Notes under the pieces: model-generated | What the model was told of the DNA's origin: nothing | Seen by the model: the letters and a program-made list of their open reading frames with translations, nothing else | The model's database searches: none | Shown: in pieces, positions 1 through 10,520 of the stretch | Layout of the letters: each line of letters begins with the position of its first letter | Numbering within the stretch: position 1 is the stretch's first letter | DNA from: Torymus aiolomorphi | Taxonomy: Eukaryota; Arthropoda; Insecta; Hymenoptera; Torymidae | Length of the DNA stretch: 64,000 nucleotides | Assembly: GCA_036365515.1 (NCBI GenBank) | Contig: CM070874.1 | Span: 167,957,297 to 168,021,296 of the forward strand | Reading direction: 5' to 3' | Position numbers and translations under genes: made by a program

Positions 1-681
1 TATAAAAAAGGGACCAATTATTTGATTATTTAATATTCCATCCCAAACATTTAATTTTTTTGGGTACTGGGTATTGTCCTCCCGCATCCAAAAAGGATTT
101 TCTTCAGCCCAATACCTACAATTATGCCTATTTAAATTACCATTTAATTGTATTGTAGCTTCGTCGGAAAAAATTACTTTTGATGGAAAGTTAGGATTTT
201 CATTGATTCTAAACATCATATCCCCACAAACCTCAATTCTTCGATCGAAATCATCTTCGTTCAACTCGTGAACAAGTCTAATTTTGAATGGATGAAATTT
301 ATTTTTCTTTCATATCTTATGAACAGAAAATGTGCTTATTTCATGATGTTGAGAGGCTCTACGAATAGTGCTATGAGGATCTTCTGTAAACGTTAATAAC
401 ACGTCCAATGTCTTCTCATAATTTGTTGCGACTTTCGGTCTTCCAGAACGAGGACGATCTTTCACACTTCCTGTTTCTTCGAACTGTCGGATAGTTCGTT
501 CGACTGTGGATTTTGAAATCTGATCTAAACCCATCCTAAATGTTGGGTTAAAGATAGTTTTCACTTGAATGTAAGATCGGATAACCTCATCCCTCCCTCT
601 GATCATCAAAGGCGATATTCTTTCTCTTTCACTAAGACGGTGCATGTTAGTAAAAGAGAAGAATAATACAGGTAAAAACAA
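1..681 (-). pseudogene. mariner-like (IS630/Tc1/mariner) transposase, truncated by the window edge
   Basis: Minus-strand reading shows an N-terminal helix-turn-helix half (roughly 681-310) with a second HTH ending in a basic SGRPK motif, as in mariner-like transposases. A TGA at 310-312 interrupts it. The same frame then continues leftward into the catalytic core with the FSDEA block that holds the first catalytic Asp and an NRHNCRYW block. The equivalent blocks in the element at 61.9-63.0 kb are very similar. A second break, a frameshift, lies near position 60. The second and third catalytic residues lie outside the window. The likely start is the Met at about 645 (MHRLSER), because the residues before it look like leader. 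It would be a DNA-cutting and joining enzyme if intact; with a nonsense codon and a frameshift it is a dead copy. Confidence 0.8.
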
Positions 682-1239
682 AGACCACTAAAGCAGCTAA
701 GTTATAACGCGAATACTCTTTACTATCCTACAGCAACTATCCTAAAAAGGACTATCGAAAGATCAATCACAATGGACCTACAAAAGACCGTTAAGTATGC
801 TGGAAAATAATGTTGGAGAAACAGGCAGGCTGAAACGCATATGGACTTACTATCTTAGAAAGTTCAGTTGAAACGATTATAAGATTTTATTTAGCCAACT
901 AATCTTAAAGGCTATCGAAGACATAACAATTGAAGCGAAAAATTGTAAACTGGTTTGAGAACAACTTGAGAAAATGGTTTATGGAAATATTGGTGACTGA
1001 TGCCAACTAATTGCTTTTGGTGTTCAAAAGTGATTGCAAGTAGTCACCTACGGTCATACTTGATCAACGTGGGTACAAACACGGTCATGGTTGGTCATTG
1101 ATTTCTATTAGAGATCGAACACGGTCATTGATGATCATTTTCGGTTGCTACTGGTAAAAAATAAACGAAAGTGGTAAATATGGATGAAATGGATGATTGT
1201 CAGTTACTAGTGGTCAAAGGTATGGAGCTCTATTCAAAA
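682..1239. other. non-coding interior of the mariner-like element
   Basis: There is no supported gene here. From about 1030 to 1200 the sequence has several irregular copies of a CGGTCAT-type motif. They probably belong to the untranslated part of the mariner-like element between its transposase and its subterminal repeats. Confidence 0.4.
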
Positions 1240-1900
1240 AATCACCATGAACAGGTAATGACCTCCAAGGTCATGGTTGGTCCAGATAAAATCTTACGGC
1301 ACCGTTTGATAACTAGGGGAAAATTCCAGTATTTGATTTGATGGATGTAACATTTGTATCCATCAAATTTTATGAATGACAGCTTGACCTTTAGAGGTTG
1401 AATTTGTAAGAACTCAAAAGTCATTCGGACGTAAAATTCTCTGCTTCTTTGTATTTCCAACGTTAAAAATAGGATTTTCCATTTTAAAAATTGACCTTGA
1501 CCTTGAAATCACCTTCAATATCATGGTCAAGGTCAAATACAAGCTCGCCATCTGATAGCTAGGGAAAAATCCTACAATTATTGTATTGAACATTTTTTTT
1601 TGCAACTCGTGCTTCTCCTATTATTATGCCTTTCTGTAAATGTCTGTTAGTTTGATCTGCAGAGGTCAAATTTGGAAGTATTAAAGTCATATCTGGACGT
1701 AAAATTCTCTGCTCTTTTTATTTCCAATTTCAAAAATAGGGGTTACTATTTTTAAAAAATGACTGACCTTGGAATAATCGTCAAGGTCATGGTCAAGGTC
1801 AAATCCAAGGTCACTATCTGATAGCTAGGGAAAAATCCTACAAATATTGTATTGGACATTTTTCTGTGGGACCCTTATTTTGCATGTTATTTGAGAGTCC
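1240..1900. repeat. three diverged ~250-bp subterminal repeats rich in AAGGTCA
   Basis: The block TAGCTAGGGAAAAATCC recurs near 1556 and 1822, with a weaker copy near 1312, so the unit is about 245-265 bp. Each unit has an ACGTAAAATT...CTGC segment followed by clusters of TGACCTTGA and its complement. The same segment, in a different diverged form, makes up the long terminal repeats of the DD41D element at 61.1-64 kb. I infer that this is the outer end of the mariner-like element at 1-681, with the terminus near 1880-1910. Confidence 0.55.
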
Positions 1901-1920
1901 CGGGACTTTTCTAACATTCT

Positions 1921-1966
1921 ACACACACACACACACACACACGCGCGCGCGCGCACGCATGCACGC
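1921..1966. repeat. (CA)n/(CG)n microsatellite
   Basis: A run of about ten CA dinucleotides passes into alternating CG and then GCACGCATGCACGCG. This purine-pyrimidine alternation is typical simple sequence; open frames across it are artefacts. Confidence 0.9.
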
Positions 1967-2133
1967 GTAAAAAAAGACAAATGTTGTCGACTTAAGTACG
2001 GTTGCATACATGAAAAACAAGCGAAAGAGAAATTCCTCGATGTCGCGTGATTCTGGAAATTTTGAAGCCGGCCGGCAACATGCCGGCGAAACGAGTTCAG
2101 ACTCGCACGTGGGCCGGGCAAATAAAAGCGTGC

Positions 2134-2136
<3 letters not shown>

Positions 2137-2194
<58 letters not shown>
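2137..2194. repeat. (GA)n microsatellite beside the LINE 3' end
   Basis: About 29 GA dinucleotides abut the AATAG-repeat tail of the neighbouring LINE. A second (GA)n tract sits at the other end of the same LINE (5235-5285), so the element may have inserted into a GA microsatellite. Confidence 0.9.
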
Positions 2195-2199
<5 letters not shown>

Positions 2200-2568
2200 G
2201 AATAGAATAGAATGAGTTTTTATTAGAACCAAGGACCAGAGGTCCAAAATAGTCCTGGCAAAGCAGGGCGTTACAAAATTCTGGTATATGCGCAGTATAA
2301 AGTTAAAATTTTATAAAAGCATAACTTTAATATATACAAATATATGTACAAGAAAAAAAAAAGAAAGAATATAAAAAAAAAATAAAGACATACAGGCAGT
2401 CATATTGCAAAAGCGATTATATATGTTTAACAAATAAAATACGCAATTGGTGATTGTCGCAACAGTAAAACTAAGAACAAAATAGAATAAAAACGCAATC
2501 TATTAGGACGCAACACAGCTGCTCGCAGGCAGACAAACGCTCGCACGCACGCATTCTAAACATAGTGC

Positions 2569-3872
2569 CTAGTCCGGAAAAAGCGTTTTGCTATGGCGCG
2601 CGATATCTAAAAGATAAATGTATAAAAGCTTTTTGAAGCAAAGTCGTAAATACAGTGAGCGTATTGACGCTGGTAAGATATTCCACAAACGCGCGGCCTC
2701 GATCGTGAACGAATACTTTTGGCAGTCTGTACGCGGTTTTTTGTAAGTCAGTAACAGATCAGGACACCGCTTAGAACCAGGTTTATCAGGCTCGCGGAAG
2801 GAGAAATTAACAAAAATTGGTTGCGGTTCCTTGTGCGCTAGTATAGAGGCAACAAGGCAAATACAAGGATATTCTCAACGCAAAGTGACCGGCAATATTT
2901 ATAAACTCACATACGTCGGCGTGATGTGGTCGAATCTCGATACTCCGTTAACAAATCTCGTTTTTACAACGAACGAGCGATAAGGAGCGTGCTTATTGTG
3001 TAATTGTACAAGAGAAGACGTGAAAAACTCTACCTTGGCGTCGATATCCAGGATATGTACAATTTGAATCCAATTAATGTTTTCCAGGTCACGCCGAAAT
3101 TGATCTCTGTTAACATTCTTCAAAGAGCGGCGTGTAATTACCCGAGGATCAACAGGTGGTACCTCGAAATTAAATGTAGCGAAGAGGACATCATGTTGTG
3201 AGATACTGGGCCAGTGAACTTGATTATACGAGAGTACTCTATTAGTATCGCTGACATATATGTAGTCGATTGTCGTGTGGCTAGTTCCACGATGGTGTGT
3301 TGTCCGAACGGGATCCTCGCTAAATCGAACGCTTCGAGCGAGTGTACTAGAGTAGAGCGTAAGAAGGAAGGCACATCCCATTTAATATTAAAATCAACCA
3401 TGAGGATGGTGTAGTCATAGGGCTTGTGATAGCTTGAGATGGCATCTTCTACGCTATTCCAAAATTCACCTTTCGTTGTCGCTTTAGGCGAGCAGTAGAC
3501 CAGTATTTTCAGATTCCCTACTCGTACCAAGATGAGAAGAAATTCGGATCTCCAATCGAATATATCCGGATGTTGAGACTAATCCACGAACGAAAACTCC
3601 ATGGAATCATGTATGTAGATCGCTACTCCACCACCCCCGGTACCCACGCGATCCGCTCGTACTAAGTGATAGTCTGGAACATCATAGAGGTTAGGGGCCA
3701 TAGATGGTTTCAGCCACGATTCAGAGATACCAAGAACATGCGAGCGTTTATCGCACAAAATAGTAGAAATGTCGGAAAAGTGCGGGTCAATCGATTGCGC
3801 ATTCAGATGACATACGATGAATTTCGAGGTGTTAATCACTGCCATAATCGATAAATGATTTCTTGCGATCAA
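2569..3872 (-). pseudogene. LINE ORF2 remnant: endonuclease plus C-terminal tail, no RT
   Basis: The first segment (about 3872-3580) reads HLNAQSID..., ISESWL and GGGGVAIYIHDS, the typical start of an apurinic-like endonuclease of LINEs that nicks the target DNA. It continues, with frame changes, through DFNIKWD (about 3400) and TIDYIYVS followed by SQHDVLFATF (about 3200), the last endonuclease motifs. The frame ends near 2905. From about 2830 down to the TAG at 2569-2571 a different segment reads RTDCQKYSF..AARLWNILPASIR, the conserved C-terminal tail of Jockey/CR1-type ORF2 proteins. The finger-palm region with the YxDD site is absent. It is non-functional. Confidence 0.75.
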
Positions 3873-4948
3873 TTTTCCGACGTGAGATCGAGCAGTTCAC
3901 TTTATCAGTCGCGCAACGGGAAGAATCGTTGCCCACAGTGGCGCAGTTAATGCATTTGAATACGTTCACCTTACAATCTTTGGCTGCGTGAGCTTCACCG
4001 CACTTACTGCAACATTCTGACTTTTTGCAAGACTCAGCAACGTGTCCAAAACCTAGACACTTGAAGCATTGCAATAAGCTGATGTGGTCATCAATGCGAC
4101 AGGACTGCCATTCAATATTAACTTTGCCCACACCGAGGAGCTGACGACGGTGCTCCGGATTAATTTCAATAACGCAAGAACGGAATTTTTTCTCACGCGG
4201 CGTGTATAAAAATACATTTGACGATTGCTTCGCTTGACAACTCGACCGGGATATTGTGAACAATGCATGACTTCATCTTAACAGATGGTTTTATTTCAAG
4301 ACCGGCTTCCAGCAAGGGGGCACACGTCCTGAAGGCAGATGAACTCAGATCAGGACCTTCCAGGATTACGCTATTTTGTGGGCCATAAGTAATACGCGTG
4401 ACATTTAATTTCAATTCGGTCGGGTTGATAAATTTTTTAACCGTTTTCTTAGTATCGCTGGCCGATTTATACTTGTATTTGACATCCTCGCGCGGGCCGA
4501 TCGTGACGCGATCTAATCTACAAGCAGGTAGAGAGGGACCCGAGCAAGACATGGTGCGATTCGACAAAACTTGTGCGAAAGTGGGCCCAGCTGATTGAGA
4601 TTGGGTGCTACGGATAATTGACTCTAACAGGCGTTCGATATTATCGCAGGCACGTAACAGTATTGAATTACGAGAGTCTAAGTCCTTGTCGATTTCGAGC
4701 TTATGCAAGTAGGCGGCTGTTATTTTGTGCAATGATTCAAAGGTCGTGGAAATAAACTCACGCAGCTTCTTTTTAGCTTTGGTACCTTTTTCATTGGAAA
4801 GCGCTGTTAGCAAACCATTGTGAGCATCATTTACGTGCGTCATTAACCTGCTGATGTCGTCCTGATTCAGCAAGATAAAGCTGTCGTCATCTCCATTCCG
4901 TCGTGTGCCGGTGATGTTGTTGGACTGCTCTGTCCCCGAATCGCCCAT
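3840..4948 (-). pseudogene. LINE ORF1 (gag-like) protein with three CCHC knuckles, frameshifted
   Basis: The reading frame starts at the Met at 4948 and runs to about 4193 as a gag-like protein of about 250 residues. It then shifts frame near 4200-4260 into a second piece that ends near 3840. That piece has three consecutive zinc knuckles, beginning CFKCLGFGHVAESC, then CSKCGEAHAAKDC, then KCINC with a spaced Cys. The third knuckle lacks the usual His. ORF1 proteins of this type bind the element RNA and form the retrotransposition particle. It lies just upstream of the endonuclease on the same strand, as expected. The frameshift makes this copy a pseudogene. Confidence 0.75.
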
Positions 4949-5222
4949 TATCGACCGAACGCTGTTGTGAGATATCGATTACTGGGCGCCCTCCCTTGTT
5001 ATTACAAACAATGATACTAGCGATATGTGAGAGCTCTAGCGGCAGGCGTTCCATTGAAAAAACTGCGGTACCTCCGTCACCGGTCCACCAGCACACCAAA
5101 CACTAAGACCACCAGAGAGACAGCAAAAAATGCCACCAATACCGCACTACTACAAATTTTCCAGAGCACCAGGTCCCGCGGAAAATAACACCGAAACAGA
5201 GAACGACGCAACTGTCAACCGA
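4949..5222 (-). other. 5' untranslated region of the LINE
   Basis: This holds no supported coding sequence. It separates ORF1 from the GA tract and is most simply the LINE 5' UTR, which in this group usually carries an internal promoter. I see no specific promoter motif I would defend. Confidence 0.4.
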
Positions 5223-5230
5223 CTTCTATC

Positions 5231-5234
<4 letters not shown>

Positions 5235-5285
<51 letters not shown>
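5235..5285. repeat. (GA)n microsatellite at the LINE 5' end
   Basis: About 25 GA dinucleotides. It matches the repeat type found immediately beyond the LINE's other end at 2137-2194. Confidence 0.9.
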
Positions 5286-5286
<1 letters not shown>

Positions 5287-5413
5287 GCATGCCACGGTAG
5301 TGAGAGAGGGAAAGAACAGGCAAGCTATATATTCAACTATAGCTATAGCTACTGAGTGCGGCGCTCGCGGCTGGCCCTGCATATGAGGAAGAGGTGCATG
5401 TCTTATACTACGC

Positions 5414-5680
5414 CAGTGATGGGCCTCCGGAGTTCGAAAACGGGAAATAATAAGTTATTTTCGACCAGTGCTAAGTTCAAGGCAGAGAATTTGCTGAGAA
5501 TGCAGCATGAGATGGGGCCAGCCTAACTAGCCTGACCTGACTCTGAAATACACGTTGCAACGTCGCGCTTACACTCGGTCACTCATTAAAGCAACTTCTC
5601 TGCCTTGAACTTAGCACTGGTCGAAAATAACTAGATCTAGTTATTATTTCCCGATTCCGAACTCTGGGGGCCCATCACTG
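5414..5680. mobile_element. hAT-type MITE with 8-bp target site duplication
   Basis: The element starts CAGTGATGGGCC and ends with the inverted form GGCCCATCACTG. The inverted arms extend about 75 bp with few mismatches (5414-5490 and 5600-5680) and enclose a short non-coding centre. It is flanked on both sides by TACTACGC (5406-5413 and 5681-5688), a perfect 8-bp duplication. CAGTG-type ends with an 8-bp duplication are the signature of the hAT superfamily. It has no open frame, so it was moved by a transposase encoded elsewhere. Confidence 0.9.
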
Positions 5681-5688
5681 TACTACGC

Positions 5689-6625
5689 AGATACGAGCCG
5701 ATGTACCGTGTGGCGCGTGCGTGTGCATACGTGCGCGATAGGCGGCAGGCATAGTGTGCTTTCGCCATCACTGCTACTGGCTGTGCGCCGGTGTGCGAGC
5801 AAGTAGGTGTGTGCGCGTTTGCAGAGCGGCTGTTATGATTTATCTCAGCGTTCTATACTAGTAGCAGGACGTGCGCATGTGTGGCGCTTGTGCTACGCGG
5901 CATCTTGGTGACTTCAATCGACAGCATGGTGTACGCACATGTATGTGATTTGACAATGTAGAGATGTGCGCTTGGCGGCACTGATACACGCGTATACATG
6001 GGTGCATATGTATATGTATCTGCGTTTACACATGTTTATACATATTTAAACTATTGTGGAAATGCATGTAATTGCTTTGCCTATGCACAATACATTTTCA
6101 CTGTGTATTCTAATGAACAAAAATAAATAACATATATTTCTCCTTAAAGCGAATTAGCATATAAGTGCACGCTTTTGTCCATAATAAAAATTATAATAGT
6201 AATTAAATCTATTTTAGCTCAAATTAGGTTAGTTTAGATTAGGGAAATTTAAGAAACAATAATAAAATAATTTGAATTTTTTGAATAGGTGAAGAGAAAA
6301 GGCTGTTAGCCTTGACACTCGAAATTTTGGAGGATCTCGCTTTACCAGGCCAAGTGATATGGATAGAACGAGATTTTGAAGTGTACCTCATATTTGCGCA
6401 AAACAAAGATTTCTACCTACGTATATACATATGCATATGGAAATATTAAAACAATCTAAACACTATAAAACTAGATATCGAATTATATCACACGATTCCT
6501 TGCTGGGTCAGCCTTCGTTGCAGTGTGTATGGTTGTAACCACACTGTGTGAGTCTGACTAGCGTAGCTGTGCTTGATACGTTGATGTTTCCGTAACAGGT
6601 GTAGTCTCTCAGCTTTGGACAGGCT
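5689..6625. other. unassigned non-coding stretch
   Basis: The left part (5690-6010) is rich in GTGTGCG-like words and the right part (6030-6500) is AT-rich. I find no copy of the copia LTR of 12568-12797 here, so the copia 5' LTR is missing or unrecognisable. No supported gene. Confidence 0.4.
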
Positions 6626-7942
6626 GTGTCTGTGTTCGGCAGACTATTTAAGGCTAAACTAATTATACAAACGTCTATAGATCGGGCAAAGTTCACCGAG
6701 GAGGAGCAGGAGTTGCTCGACAGAGCCATGGAGCTAAGCGAGAACAACGTCCTCGAAATAGACGCTAATAAAATCCAGCAAGAAGTTGCTGACGCCAATT
6801 TTAATCAAGAGGATAAAGTGGTTGCTGTGGCTGAACAATGCAAAATTCAATAAGTCGCAAGGTTATGAGCGATGAGAGCAATATATCGATAGGGCAGATG
6901 GACGCTCTGACATCGGCTGATGAAACACCAACAGAAACTATAAAGGAAGGTCAAGTGTCGTGCAGCACAGAAAGTGGCAAAATGGATGTGAGCATAGCTG
7001 AACCACTTAGTAAGTTTGAAGCGTTTAACTGTCACTCGGCGCATGTATGTTTATGGGATCGATATATGTAGAATGAGAAAGCCTGGTCAGGGTTACTGAA
7101 TAAACTTTACGATGAAGGTAAAATGAGATTTTGTAACTAATGTGTGCTTATTTGTGTGATGACAGGTACAGGTGACAGGGCAAAGCTTGAACTCATGCTT
7201 CGAGGCGCCAACAAACTGGTTGAAAACCAGGAAGGCAGCAAATACTTGATTTAACGGCTGAAATTGCAGAATCAGGAGCTACAAATCCAATTGCGAAACT
7301 CCAAATTGACTCATGATACTGAAATGTCAAAGCTCAAGCGATATATGTCTGATCTCAATCGTGAACTGGAGAAGTCAAGAGTGCTGCTGCGTCAGACCAG
7401 AGAAAACCAGCGAACCATTGGGAGCACAGCTACGGCAGAAAATGTAGCTACTATACCGGGCTCAAAGGGACCGACAAATACGACTGTGTTGCAATCACAC
7501 ACAGCGACTGTTCAACAGAATAATGCAACGGTTTCTCGTGCCATTGAGCCCGGAATGAATTTAAATACTCAGCCCAGTGAAAATATTTTGAAGCAGGTAT
7601 ATGCACCTGTACAACTGTCTGGAATACCGATATCTCGGCCAGACGACAGCGAAAACTGGGATTCAGACCCTGACCAATACAGGCCTGATAGATCTGAGGC
7701 GCTGGATGCTAGCGACAGAAGGAATCGTGACCAAGGTTTGGCCGATACACCTGTGTTAGTACAGAACTCGCAGATAGAAAAGCAAGAAGAACGATAGACC
7801 CTAACCTCAATCCGTACGGGGATCTGAATTTTGATTTTGCCGAGTATATCAGAAATCATGTTAGTAAAACGGTACAGTCTGAATTAAATAAACATATAGC
7901 TAGCCACGTTCAACCTGAAAACGATGTAGAAGTTTAAATCAG
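6626..7942 (+). pseudogene. copia gag N-terminal region with coiled coil, broken, possible 48-bp intron
   Basis: Pieces of one protein lie in successive frames: an acidic leader (from Met 6626), a Ser/Thr/Glu-rich piece (6838-7071), a short piece ending at 7117, then from 7166 a piece reading GDRAKLELMLRGANK. A stop at 7252-7254 is followed by a heptad-rich coiled coil (about 7264-7420) and a tail ending near 7942. The stretch 7118-7165 starts GTAAAATGAG, ends GATGACAG, contains CTAAT, and its removal keeps the frame (codons around ...LYDEG/TGDRA), so it looks like a small spliceosomal intron. I do not recognise the N-terminal piece from a named family. It could also be a foreign fragment fused to the copia gag. 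Confidence 0.45.
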
Positions 7943-7945
7943 AAA

Positions 7946-9170
7946 ATTACCTTACTTAATGTTTCGAATTCAATTCTGCATATTAGACGAGATTACAAAT
8001 TAACTACAAGTTCAGATTTCGATTATTTCCTTGATTATCTCAGATCGGAGTTGAGATCGAATGACTTGTTATATGTAATTGACAAAGATGTAAAACCGCT
8101 GTACGATAAAAATGAGAAAATTAAAGAGATCGATAAATTCAAAGTGAGAGATGCAATTCTAAATAGAATTAATAATATATATTACAAAAGAATATCCAAG
8201 CTAGTTGAGCCAGAGATGATATTGAAAAAATTAAAAAAAATTAAAACGATTGAGAGTAATCTAACGACAGGTGTGATAAGGAAACAGTTGTACACATTGG
8301 TATATCAACCTGGTAAGGAAAAGGCATCTGAGTTCAGATGTTAACACTTTTGAAAGCTTACCGAATACTATGTCTTTGCCTGAAGAGGAACGACCCGATG
8401 CATTTTATAATGCAATAAGTAAATCTGTACAGTCGGTTAAGCAGGTCGATTTTCTTACCAGAACTGAGCGTGGTACTAGATTGAGTTATGATTAGTTAAG
8501 AGATTTCATATTACAGGATGAAGCCGAAAATAAACTGGCAAGGAACATGTCTCTACAATAGCCTTAGCTGTTGGGAAAGGCAGATTCAAAATTACGTGAC
8601 GAAATTGTCTGGGTCTTGGTCACGTCAAAAAGGACTGTCCAATTGCGGGAAAGATTCGATGCAGAAATTTCAAATAATTGGGCGATCACATGGCGAGAGA
8701 CTGCCCAAACCCAGCAGTCACAACTGAAATCTCAACACAGAAGAGTAACAGAGGCGGTCATGGACGCTTTCGGGGCGGTTTTGGTCGTGGCAGATTTACC
8801 GAAAGTTCGTGAAACAGCGAAAACAAACGGTTCAAACCCTCTCTATCTGAGCTCCGGCAAGGGGAGATACGGTAGAGGAGGCTATCGAAGAGGTGGGTCA
8901 AACCGTGCCAGAGGCGGTCGTACCAGAGGCAGAGGCAGACCATATCAGGGCAATGGCGGAAATCAAAATAGTCAGAGCGGTGGTGAAAATCAAAGTGAGT
9001 CTCAAGTTTTAACTATATTTGAACAAAACCCGACAAATGATAGTATTGAACCTGGATTCATAGAAAAATTTATAGCCGATTCAGAGGCTACTGATAACTT
9101 AACTAATACAAAGCTTATCTTTAAACAAATCGATCAGTCCCAAGTAGAGAAAATTAAATGAGCGAATTCT
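7946..9170 (+). pseudogene. copia gag capsid (UBN2-like), basic RG-rich region and protease start
   Basis: From about 7980 the frame reads LRSELRSNDLLYVIDKD and continues through a Lys-rich helical region to about 8335. This resembles the gag domain of copia-type elements. After frame changes and stops near 8340-8560, a long frame (8571-9161) runs into an Arg/Gly-rich tract (GRGGYRRGG, RGGRTRGRGR, about 8870-8945) that probably binds RNA. It then enters the protease, whose catalytic motif is DSEATD at about 9079-9096. Copia proteases normally have Asp-Ser-Gly-Ala; the Gly is replaced by Glu, which should destroy the active site. Confidence 0.65.
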
Positions 9171-10520
9171 TACCCTAACGTAGATATTACAACCTCGGGT
9201 AGAGGCACAGTAGATATTAGCTTTAACAATAACTATACTTATAGTTTGAAAAATGTCATCTGCTCAGAAAATTTGTCGTTTAATCTGTTATCTCTCAGAA
9301 GATTAGTAGAGCAAGGACTAACGGTATATTTAGACAAAGAAGTAATAAATATTTTTAAGCCTAAAACTAGCGAGCTGTTTCTTTTAGGAATCTATAATTA
9401 TACATTTTGGGAATTAGGGTTAAAAATCCTTAATGCAAATGAACATGGGAAAGTTAAGTATTTCCAAAATTACAATATGGATATTGTAAATGTAAATCTA
9501 ATAGATAATGAGAGTCAGCGTAGAGTCACTCACAATTACAACACTAGGTCAAATCCTACACAGAAAAAAGACGATCAGACCAATACGATAACTGTTAATG
9601 AGAACGAAATAAATAATGAAGCATCGTCATCAAACAATCATGAGACAACTCCAGGGATAGAGACAAATGAAGAAAGATGTATCTCTACTCCCACAGACGA
9701 AAATCATGCTAAGAGGCCCAACTTTTTGAATCCATAAATGATAGGAAATTGCATGATATCGAGCAAATTCCAGACGTGAACTTGACCTATAAAGAAACAG
9801 AGTCGCTTAAGAAAAATTTAAAAGGAGAAGCTTATAAGATGGCCATGCTGTTGCACTGCAGATTAGGTCATGCTTCGTTAAACTACCTTCAAAACATGTA
9901 TAGTGATCTGAAAGGCGTAAAAGGTATCGATTTCGACGAAGCAGTGAAAGATTGTGAGGTGTGAAAATTTGCTAAAATCAAAAGAAAACCTTTTATAGCA
10001 GAAAGAACGAGAGCATCTAGGCCGCTTGAAAGAATAAATGCTGATACGATGGGGCCTATACGTCCTGTCACACTCCCGCACGGCTACAGATACATAAGTG
10101 CGTTTATCCACAACTTTTCAGAGCTCGCCATGGCATATCCCATGAAGTCGAAGGCTGAGACAGGAAGCTGCTTCGAGTCTTTTGTTAAAAGCTCTAGAAA
10201 TCTTCTTGGAGAAGATGCAAAAGTATGTTACTTGGAAGTTGATCAAGGTACAGAATTCACAGGCGGTTACACGCGTGAAGTTCTGGATAAACTTGGCACA
10301 GAGCTTCGTTTAGCTTGTCCTGACACATCAGTACAATGGCTCGGCAGAGCGTTTTAACCAAACAATACAAAATAAAACTCGTGCCTATATGTATGACAGT
10401 AGGTTGCCAGAAAATTCATGGAATCTGGCGCTCAGTGCAGCTGTGTACACCTAAACAGAACGCCTCATGCATCAAACGAAATGCAAACACCTTTACAGAA
10501 ATTTGCGCCCCATCTTAACT
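9171..10520 (+). pseudogene. copia protease remainder, pre-integrase and integrase, frameshifted
   Basis: The protease tail (SGRGTVDISF, SFNLLSLRRL, to about 9330) leads into a low-complexity linker (9490-9737) and the gag-pre-integrase zinc region at about 9850-9965. That has LHCRLGHASL followed by DCEV, where the second Cys of the zinc-binding pair is a TGA (9961-9963). The integrase core follows: Asp in INADTMGP (about 10040), Asp in EVDQGTEF (about 10240). A one-base frameshift near 10330 puts the third catalytic block (NGSAERFNQ) in the next frame, and a stop near 10450 ends that frame. It would have inserted the cDNA into the host genome. Non-functional. Confidence 0.75.

Larger units (their letters stand above)
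2195..5222 (-). mobile_element. Jockey/CR1-like non-LTR retrotransposon, reverse transcriptase deleted
   Basis: On the minus strand the order is a 5' region (about 5222-4949), ORF1 with three CCHC knuckles, an endonuclease domain, then directly the C-terminal tail of ORF2, and a 3' tail of short AATAG-type repeats (2195-2215). A full-length member would have about 450 further codons of reverse transcriptase between endonuclease and tail; here there is none. The element therefore looks internally deleted as well as frameshifted. Both ends abut GA dinucleotide tracts. The clade call rests on the domain order and the tail motif; I cannot exclude another member of the I/Jockey group. Confidence 0.75.

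Noticed and set aside
1825..2247. Open frames across the CA, CG and GA tracts
   Set aside because: Low-complexity translation (Leu-Ser and Arg-Glu runs) with no domain.
7118..7165. Evidence for a host gene with introns at 6.6-7.9 kb
   Set aside because: One intron-like gap in a multiply broken frame directly before copia gag is more simply part of the element.
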